Source of the DNA: Verrucomicrobiales bacterium
GTDB lineage: Bacteria > Verrucomicrobiota > Verrucomicrobiia > Limisphaerales > UBA1096
Assembly (NCBI GenBank): GCA_028817635.1
Contig: JAPPPH010000123.1
Coordinates: 1 to 10,331 of the forward strand
Direction: 5' to 3'
Length of the DNA stretch: 10,331 nucleotides
Positions within the stretch are counted from its first letter, which is position 1, and every line of letters begins with the position of its first letter. Below the pieces are notes generated by a model, which saw nothing but the letters and a program-made list of their open reading frames with translations, was not told the origin of the DNA and did no database searches. Shown here piece after piece: positions 5,070 to 10,331 of the stretch. Made by a program: the position numbers and the translations under genes.

Positions 5070-6470
5070 TTAAAGGGCCTTGCCGGAGAGGGCGCCGGCT
5101 GACTTGAGGAGTTGGGTGATTTCCGTTCGCTTATTGGCGGTGGCGTAGTCGAGCGGAGTGTAGCCGGACTTGTTCTTCAGATTCACGTTGGCGTTGTTGT
5201 TAAGGAGTAGTTTCACTGCTTTCGGACGGTTACGCAACACGGCCTGATGTAATGGCGTGGCGTTGCTCTCGCTCCGGGCATCGATAGTCGCACCGCGGGC
5301 GAGCAGCATTTCCATGGTGTTGACCTTGCCGGCACCGGCGGCCCAGTGCAGCGGGGTACTGCGATGGAGGGAGTCCACGGCGTCCACATTTGCGCCTCGT
5401 TTCAAAAAATTCTGAACGGCGATGGCATTGCCCTTGGCTGCGGCCATGTGGATGGAGACCTGCCAACCCTCGCGGCCGCCCTTGTCGCGGATCATCCCGG
5501 CGGCGGCTTCCTTTTTATACCCGATGGCAAGATCGAGCGGTGTGCCGCTCTGGCTGATGGCGTTGATCGGGACGCGCCGCTTGAGCAGCAACGCGACGAC
5601 GTTGGTGCTGCCCTTGGCGGCAGCGGAGTGGAGGGCTGTCCAGCCACCGTCTGTGCGGCTGGTGGTCTTGGCGCCCTTGCTGAGGAGGAGTGTTGCCGCC
5701 TCGAGTTGATCGGCTTCGGCAGCCCAGTGCAGGGGGGTGGCCTGATGTTTGCGTTCTCGAAAATGGGCATTGGCCCGGTTGCTCAGCCAGGTTTTCAGTG
5801 CATCCAAGTCGCCGTGCCGCGCGGCGAGATGAACCGAAAGGACGGCCCCTTTTTTCGCGCCGAGCGACTTGAGCAATTCTTCGGTGGAGGTTTTTTTGTG
5901 AATCCGGGCGAAGTCCAATGGGGTGCCGTCGGGACTCATTGGGCTGAGATCCTTGCCGGTCTCGTGGAACAGACGCACGATGGCGTCCTGACCGTTGACG
6001 GCGGCAGAGTGAAGTGCCGTCCAGCCGTTGGGCGCTGAGGACTTGGTGTTGATGTCGTGCGCCAGCAACAATTTCGCGGCCGCCACGCTGCCGTGTGCAC
6101 AGGCGAGATGGAATGCATCGATTTGTTCCTTCGCTGTCTTGGCGTGAAGGTTCGCTTTGTGGGTGAGAAGGGTGTCGATGTTCTTGGCCTTGTCGTTGAT
6201 GGCCGCCACGTGCAGGGCCGTTTGGCCAAGCGAGTTCAGCGCGTCCACCGCTTGGCCAAGCTGCAGTTGCTTAAGCAACGCCGCGTTGTCGTCGGTGGCG
6301 GCCAATTCGTGAAGGGTACGCGTTTCGACCTTGGGCGGCGGGGCCGGCTTGGCCACGGGCGGCGGTGTGGGCTCCGGCTCTTTCGAGCCACAGCCGGCTT
6401 GGCCAAGCGCGATGGCGACGGCAGCGGCGGCCAGCAGAGTCCGGGAAAAGTTGGCTGAACTAAGTTGCAT
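5070..6470 (-). CDS. Putative ankyrin-repeat lipoprotein
   Basis: A 466-residue exported protein from the ATG at 6470. An ATG at 6509 would put 13 residues before the signal sequence and is less likely. Residues 1-26 form a signal sequence with Arg10 and an alanine-rich core, ending Ala-Leu-Gly-Gln-Ala-Gly-Cys27-Gly-Ser. Cys27 followed by a Ser/Lys/Glu/Pro linker (to about residue 47, rich in Pro) suggests lipid attachment. The -3 residue is Gln where a lipobox normally has Leu, so processing is not certain. From about residue 60 to the end are 12 or 13 ankyrin repeats, seen as TALHVAA, AFHLACA, TALHSAA, TPLDFAR, SVHLAAR, TPLHWAA, TALHSAA, TPLDLAI, SIHMAAA, TPLHWAA, TPLHQAV and TPLDYAT. They fall into three blocks of four. 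Ankyrin arrays bind proteins; the target here is unknown. The gene sits 68 bp after the large CotH-domain gene on the same strand and may be co-transcribed. Three repeat-family copies lie in its 5' part. Confidence 0.92.
   Translation of the reverse strand: MQLSSANFSRTLLAAAAVAIALGQAGCGSKEPEPTPPPVAKPAPPPKVETRTLHELAATDDNAALLKQLQLGQAVDALNSLGQTALHVAAINDKAKNIDTLLTHKANLHAKTAKEQIDAFHLACAHGSVAAAKLLLAHDINTKSSAPNGWTALHSAAVNGQDAIVRLFHETGKDLSPMSPDGTPLDFARIHKKTSTEELLKSLGAKKGAVLSVHLAARHGDLDALKTWLSNRANAHFRERKHQATPLHWAAEADQLEAATLLLSKGAKTTSRTDGGWTALHSAAAKGSTNVVALLLKRRVPINAISQSGTPLDLAIGYKKEAAAGMIRDKGGREGWQVSIHMAAAKGNAIAVQNFLKRGANVDAVDSLHRSTPLHWAAGAGKVNTMEMLLARGATIDARSESNATPLHQAVLRNRPKAVKLLLNNNANVNLKNKSGYTPLDYATANKRTEITQLLKSAGALSGKAL
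6220..6231. repeat. Near-exact palindrome copy (GTTTGGCCAAGC)
   Basis: One mismatch. It encodes Leu-Gly-Gln-Thr in the ankyrin protein, at the turn that opens a TALH ankyrin motif. Only 18 bp separate it from the exact copy at 6250. Confidence 0.6.
6250..6261. repeat. Palindrome GCTTGGCCAAGC, exact copy in ankyrin gene
   Basis: Exact 12-bp copy. It encodes Leu71-Gly-Gln-Ala74 of the ankyrin protein (numbered from the ATG at 6470), in the helical lead-in before the first TALH motif. Confidence 0.95.
6397..6408. repeat. Palindrome GCTTGGCCAAGC, exact copy in lipoprotein signal
   Basis: Exact 12-bp copy. It encodes Leu22-Gly-Gln-Ala25, directly before Gly26-Cys27 of the putative lipobox. It leaves Gln at the -3 position, where Leu is usual. 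Confidence 0.95.
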
Positions 6471-6538
6471 CACCAGGTGCGTTGCAGGGAAGGATTCAAG
6501 CCCTGTCATCGGTTTGGCGCAACGAAAAATCGGCTTTA

Positions 6539-9500
6539 TTACGGAGACGCAATGATCCGAAAGAAACGGGCCGGGCTGTTACCGTCGATTCCGATGCGAA
6601 CGGATTGAGCCGCTTGGCCAAGCGCGGCGGGGAGTTCCCGTTCGAGTGTCCAGTCGGTGAGATTCGCGGAAACCTCCAGTCGGTGTGGCTGCGTCCCCAA
6701 TGGCTCGTACCCAATTCTGAGTCCTCCGTCGTCGTCGAATTGGACGGAAGTGATCCGAAATTGGTTTCGCTTGGCGAACTGGGGTTGAAGCGTCGTGCCT
6801 GTTTTTAGTGTGAACAGCCGGTGTGCACCCGGCCCTGCGTTGTCAGCCCAGCCAGTGATTTCCCAGCCGTCGTGCGGTTGGATGGTGAGCCGCATCGGCT
6901 GGCCGGTGAACAGGCGCGCCGACCACACGCCGTCGGTTTTTTTCATTGGCACCCCCTCGACGTTGACGGAGCGAATTCGTGAATCGGGATCGGCGATGGT
7001 CAGCGTCCCGGGTTCTTCCAACAGGAATCCTTTTTGCAAATGTCCCCAGACTGGCTCGTGACGCCCCGTGGCAAAGTCGCGTAGTTTGCGCACCTGCGCG
7101 CGCCAATCGTAAATATCCCATAGCGGCAGCGACCATTCCTCCTCTTTCTCACCGCGCTCAATTGCACCGGCGTCCTTCCGCCAGCGCAGGATGTGCCGCT
7201 CCATCTCCGGCTCGAGTGCAGTCTGCTTGGTCTGGACGGCGTTCAGGATGCGTTCCGCGCTGAGGTCGCCCTGCATGTGCATGGAAAAACGATGAATGAA
7301 TCGCTGCCGATAACGCGGGTGCGTGAGTAGCTTTTGCAGCACGCGAATGAAGTCCGGCGGGTGACCGGGAAAATGCAGGACGGTTTGGTGCAGCGTGTTG
7401 TACGTGGCATTGTGGCCGGCCGTGCCGAGGATGCCGTCGAGGTCGTAGGGGATCCAGCGCCACCTCCCGTCCGCGGTGCGCGGCCGCCATTGGCGAACGT
7501 TGTTCCTCGGCCAGTCGGTGTTGTCGAGGAACACCTCGAGGATGATGTAGTCCATGAGGTTATCGAGATCGACCATGGCCTCGAGCCGGGCAATGCGTTC
7601 GTCGGGTTCGAGTGTTTCCCATGCGTTGACGATCGCGGTGACTTGTTGCCAATGTTTCATGTCGCCAGATTTCACCGTGTGCTGCAACAGGTCGATCTCC
7701 GAGCCGTGATGCCCGGTGTGCGCTGACAGGTAGTGGCCATCGATCCGCTCGCGCAAATTGTGGATGCCCCAGAATTGGCCGTTGAGATAAACGACCGTCG
7801 GACGCCATGCCTGAAACTCGAATCCAATTCGGGCTGTCAACTCGTGGCCCACGGCATCCCGCATGAACGCCGTCTTCCAGCCGTTGCCGGCGTTGCGAAG
7901 GATAAGCCGTCGAAACTCGCCCAATTCGAGGTCGGGAAAAAACCGATGATGAAAGGTCGCTTCGCCGTAGCGCGGTCGGGCGTAGAGCCGGAGCGATTTC
8001 TGGTAGTAATGCCGCGTCCAGCCGCCGTGGATGCGCAGTCCGATGTCGCGGCCGAGGCCAAGCGACTCGCCCGGTTCGTACCACTCGAAATAGGCCGGCC
8101 GCTCCCACTCGCGCTTGAAGTTGTACACCGGTTCCGGCGTGCCGTTGAGGTAGTCGCGGCCCTCGGTGTAGATGCCCCGGTCGGGGTCGAACAGATTTTC
8201 GGGATTGGTCGAGATCGACGCGATGGGGAAGCCGGTCTTTTCGCCGATGAAATAACTACCGGTCACAATTGGCCCCGGCAGGAAGCCATCGCGGAAAGCC
8301 CGCGCCCGCACCACGGCCGGTTTGGCCAGGCGGATTGGTCCCGCGTAAAGCGGTGCCCCGACGTCCGGCTCGGAGCCGTCGAGGGTGTAGCGTAGCGTGC
8401 TGTTTTTGTCGGGCGACTCGAGTGCCAAGTCGATCGCCTCCGCGTATCGGCCGGGCGGCTTGGCCAAGCGCGGTGCCTCGAGCCATCCGAATGCGTGCGG
8501 CGTGGTGTTGGCCAGACCGGGAGTGGGATCGGCGAAATGAAAGTTGCCGTGGATGCCCGGCGCCTGGCCAAGCGACGAGTCAGGAGGGCAGGGCGGCACC
8601 CATACGGCCGAGGCGGCTTGGCCAAGCGGCCGTGTCAGCCGGATGGTCTCCCCGCTGCTGACCCTGAAATTCGTGTGCCACTGGATTGCTGGCAATCCCC
8701 ACTTGGCTTTCAGCCAGGCTTCGACAGTTGCGATCTCTGCTGAATCCAGTTCTCGGTTGAACGCCAGCAGTTCGCCGATGTCGCCGTGCCAGTTGCGGTC
8801 CGGCACCAGCCGGTCGGAACCGATCAGGCTCAGCGGCATGGCGGTCGGCGAAAGACTGGTTAATTGGAACAGGTTTTCCGGCAGGCGCGTCACGACCGGG
8901 TCGATCGGCCGGCCGTCCAGTCGCACCGCGGAGTCCTCCCCGGCGAAGTGGCCTTTGGGGTAGTAAACCAGCCGGTCGCCGCCGCGATTGAAGTGGCTGT
9001 ACTTGAAGTCGCCCACCAGCGCGCTGTGTGACTTGGTGGCGTGTCCAGCCTCGCGGGCCACGGCGAAAACCGTTTGCACAGTCATCCGCCGCCGCGTCAC
9101 GAGCACATCGTCCAGTCCGTCGAAGCGGAGAAACGGCCGGCCGCTGAGCGGATCGATCACGCGGACCGGTCGGCCGGCGGTCTTTGTCTGGCTCGCGGTG
9201 TCGCCGGTCAACGGCCCGTGCTGATCCGAGAGGTTCCATTTTTTGACGAGGTACTGCTCGATGCCGATCCGGGTGGCCTCATCGAGCGCGCGGTCAAACA
9301 GCAGCACCTCGGCAATGCGCCCGTGCCAACTGCGCCCCGGCAAAAATCGATCCGAGGCGAGGTTGGAGACCGCACCCGGCTTGTCGCTGATGCTCGTCAC
9401 CAGGCCCAGCCGCCCGATGGGCAATGGCGTGTGGAACGGGTCGACCTCGATTCCATCGATCCACGCCCGGCCCTCGCGGCCAACGGAATTCCGGGAGTCG

Positions 9501-10321
9501 TGAAACATCGAGCCGTTCATCGCGCGGGCAAAATGGTACTTCTCGGAATCACCCAGCAGCGGCCGGTAGCCGAGCGATGATTTTTGGTGCTCGGCCACCA
9601 CCCAAAAAACGCTTCGGATATTTTCGAGCGGTTCGAACCGCAGGTGATCATCCTTTCCATCCAGCACGATCAGCGGCGGATCGCTGGGTGGCTCGAACAC
9701 GTTGGGTCGCGAGAGAAAACGCGACTGCTCCGCGTGCCGGTCGTCGTCGCTTTTGTCGAGCCATCGCGTTAGGCGGCCTTTTTCAATTTGCAGCGATTTT
9801 TTGTCGGAGGAATCCAGCCACAACCTCAGTCCGGCCACCGTGCCGGGATCAATCGGTTGGTGCTTGGCCGGGTCGAGTTGTGGCGGCTGTTCTGTTTTAG
9901 ATTTCCACCGCTGAACGGCGCCGGTGTCGCCCATGACCAACGAACCCTCGTCGCTTGCGTCGAGCCAAAGCGACAGCCCGGGGATGGTCAAAGGCAGGCC
10001 GGACTCAATCGTTTTTGGCCGGGGCCTGATCGATCGCCGATCCTTTCCCGACGCGAACACCAGCGTGCGCTCTCCCGGCCCGAGCACGTGCTCCGGGAAG
10101 CGCCACTTGAACGGATTCACCGGGTCGTCCGACAGCCCGTGGTTCAGGAGATTCACCGGTCGATCGGTGGGGTTGTGAATCTCAATCCAGTCTGAAAAAT
10201 CGCCGTCATCGTCGGCAAGCGTCGTGCGGTTGACCGGCATGAGTTCACTGATCACCACGCCCTCGGCCAACACCTTCACCGAACAAAATAGCACGGCGAG
10301 AATCCCCAGGATTGGAATCAT
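6539..10321 (-). CDS. Giant secreted lamin-tail / LamG-like / CotH-kinase protein, start possibly beyond window
   Basis: At least 1260 residues, exported. In order: signal peptide 1-19 (cleavage near Val-Leu-Ala); first half of a lamin-tail domain, about 20-96 (VVISELMPVN, DWIEIHNP, LVFASGKDRR); LamG/concanavalin-like segments, 112-543; second half of the lamin-tail domain, about 546-605 (HTNFRVSSGE, DPTPGLAN); a chitobiase-C-terminal-like beta domain, about 615-692 (LRYTLDGSEPD, VVRARAF); a CotH-kinase domain, about 693-1050; then beta-rich segments (LTIQPHDGWEITGW, and a terminal stretch ending FFRIIASP). CotH motifs are GLRIHGGWTR with Lys775, LRNAGNGWKTAFMRD, VVYLNGQFWGIHNLRERID, DNTDWPRNN with Asp936, and WIPYDLDGILG with Asp960 and Asp962, so the kinase-like site looks intact. 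CotH of Bacillus phosphorylates spore-coat proteins; related secreted proteins are abundant in Verrucomicrobia with unknown targets. The ATG at 10321 gives a signal peptide without a basic N-region and the frame stays open to the window edge, with Arg just before, so the real start may lie a few codons upstream. Confidence 0.92.
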   Translation of the reverse strand: MIPILGILAVLFCSVKVLAEGVVISELMPVNRTTLADDDGDFSDWIEIHNPTDRPVNLLNHGLSDDPVNPFKWRFPEHVLGPGERTLVFASGKDRRSIRPRPKTIESGLPLTIPGLSLWLDASDEGSLVMGDTGAVQRWKSKTEQPPQLDPAKHQPIDPGTVAGLRLWLDSSDKKSLQIEKGRLTRWLDKSDDDRHAEQSRFLSRPNVFEPPSDPPLIVLDGKDDHLRFEPLENIRSVFWVVAEHQKSSLGYRPLLGDSEKYHFARAMNGSMFHDSRNSVGREGRAWIDGIEVDPFHTPLPIGRLGLVTSISDKPGAVSNLASDRFLPGRSWHGRIAEVLLFDRALDEATRIGIEQYLVKKWNLSDQHGPLTGDTASQTKTAGRPVRVIDPLSGRPFLRFDGLDDVLVTRRRMTVQTVFAVAREAGHATKSHSALVGDFKYSHFNRGGDRLVYYPKGHFAGEDSAVRLDGRPIDPVVTRLPENLFQLTSLSPTAMPLSLIGSDRLVPDRNWHGDIGELLAFNRELDSAEIATVEAWLKAKWGLPAIQWHTNFRVSSGETIRLTRPLGQAASAVWVPPCPPDSSLGQAPGIHGNFHFADPTPGLANTTPHAFGWLEAPRLAKPPGRYAEAIDLALESPDKNSTLRYTLDGSEPDVGAPLYAGPIRLAKPAVVRARAFRDGFLPGPIVTGSYFIGEKTGFPIASISTNPENLFDPDRGIYTEGRDYLNGTPEPVYNFKREWERPAYFEWYEPGESLGLGRDIGLRIHGGWTRHYYQKSLRLYARPRYGEATFHHRFFPDLELGEFRRLILRNAGNGWKTAFMRDAVGHELTARIGFEFQAWRPTVVYLNGQFWGIHNLRERIDGHYLSAHTGHHGSEIDLLQHTVKSGDMKHWQQVTAIVNAWETLEPDERIARLEAMVDLDNLMDYIILEVFLDNTDWPRNNVRQWRPRTADGRWRWIPYDLDGILGTAGHNATYNTLHQTVLHFPGHPPDFIRVLQKLLTHPRYRQRFIHRFSMHMQGDLSAERILNAVQTKQTALEPEMERHILRWRKDAGAIERGEKEEEWSLPLWDIYDWRAQVRKLRDFATGRHEPVWGHLQKGFLLEEPGTLTIADPDSRIRSVNVEGVPMKKTDGVWSARLFTGQPMRLTIQPHDGWEITGWADNAGPGAHRLFTLKTGTTLQPQFAKRNQFRITSVQFDDDGGLRIGYEPLGTQPHRLEVSANLTDWTLERELPAALGQAAQSVRIGIDGNSPARFFRIIASP
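6611..6624. repeat. Palindrome CGCTTGGCCAAGCG, exact 14-bp copy near end of giant gene
   Basis: Exact 14-bp copy. It encodes Leu1234-Gly-Gln-Ala1237 in the C-terminal beta-rich tail of the CotH-domain protein. Confidence 0.95.
8458..8469. repeat. Palindrome GCTTGGCCAAGC, exact copy read as RLAK
   Basis: Exact 12-bp copy. It is the only exact coding copy read in another phase: Arg618-Leu-Ala-Lys621, at the linker between the lamin-tail and chitobiase-like domains. Confidence 0.95.
8561..8574. repeat. Near-exact 14-bp palindrome copy (C at 8564)
   Basis: One mismatch to the 14-bp form: C replaces T at 8564. It encodes Leu584-Gly-Gln-Ala587 in the second half of the lamin-tail domain. The mismatch changes the Gln codon from CAA to CAG and is silent. 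Confidence 0.8.
8616..8627. repeat. Palindrome GCTTGGCCAAGC, exact copy in lamin-tail part
   Basis: Exact 12-bp copy. It encodes Leu566-Gly-Gln-Ala569 in the second half of the lamin-tail domain, 54 bp from the near-exact copy at 8562. Confidence 0.95.
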
Positions 10322-10331
10322 CCGGCTGCCG

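Noticed and set aside
6471..6509. ATG start at 6509 for the ankyrin protein
   Set aside because: It adds 13 residues before the signal sequence without improving it, and the codon lies in a possible leader hairpin. It remains possible.
7733..8395. Plus-strand open frames opposite the CotH domain
   Set aside because: The minus strand carries a clear 1260-residue multidomain protein. The plus frames are low-complexity shadows of it.
1664..8627. Palindromes as a CRISPR array, REP/BIME family or transposon ends
   Set aside because: Copies are irregularly spaced over 7 kb, mostly inside conserved genes, without spacers, shared flanks, target-site duplications or a transposase gene.

Overview
The window looks like a chromosomal segment of a Verrucomicrobiota (PVC-group) bacterium. 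The base composition is GC-rich. It carries a very large secreted protein combining lamin-tail, LamG-like and CotH-kinase domains, an ankyrin lipoprotein, and a secreted protein of unknown function whose motifs I recall from planctomycete and verrucomicrobial genomes. The phylum call is an inference from protein types; no rRNA or marker gene is present.

Layout, left to right. (1) Positions 1-474 (+) are the 3' end of a membrane-anchored TAXI/TRAP-type solute-receptor-like gene. (2) Positions 483-1289 (-) encode an exported, almost entirely coiled-coil protein, convergent with the first gene. (3) Positions 1362-2468 (-) are mtnA of methionine salvage, preceded 16 bp upstream by a small TPR gene (2485-2895, -). 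(4) Positions 2969-3832 (-) encode a conserved secreted protein of unknown function. (5) Positions 3925-5061 (+) encode a DegT/DnrJ/EryC1/StrS sugar aminotransferase, divergent from gene 4. (6) Positions 5070-6470 (-) encode a putative ankyrin-repeat lipoprotein. (7) Positions 6539-10321 (-) encode a 1260-residue secreted lamin-tail/LamG/CotH-kinase protein that runs up to the right edge. Coding density is very high. The non-coding gaps are 8 to 92 bp, and no gene-free stretch reaches 300 bp.

The most striking feature cuts across all these genes. A 12-bp perfect palindrome, GCTTGGCCAAGC, often extended to 14 bp as CGCTTGGCCAAGCG, occurs eight times exactly and at least four more times with one or two mismatches. 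Chance expectation for one 12-mer in this length is about 0.0006. Seven of the eight exact copies lie inside genes, and six of those seven are read in one of the three possible codon phases, as Leu-Gly-Gln-Ala. Two of them fall in export-signal regions. This resembles the HIP1 octamer of cyanobacteria in being a short, highly iterated, dispersed palindrome, but the sequence is different. I do not recognise it as a described element.

The genes do not form one pathway. mtnA is housekeeping sulfur salvage, the aminotransferase belongs to nucleotide-sugar or cell-surface glycan synthesis, and most of the rest are exported proteins. The strand runs 10321-5070 and 3832-483 may be two or more transcripts. 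No start codon in the window has a clear Shine-Dalgarno sequence.
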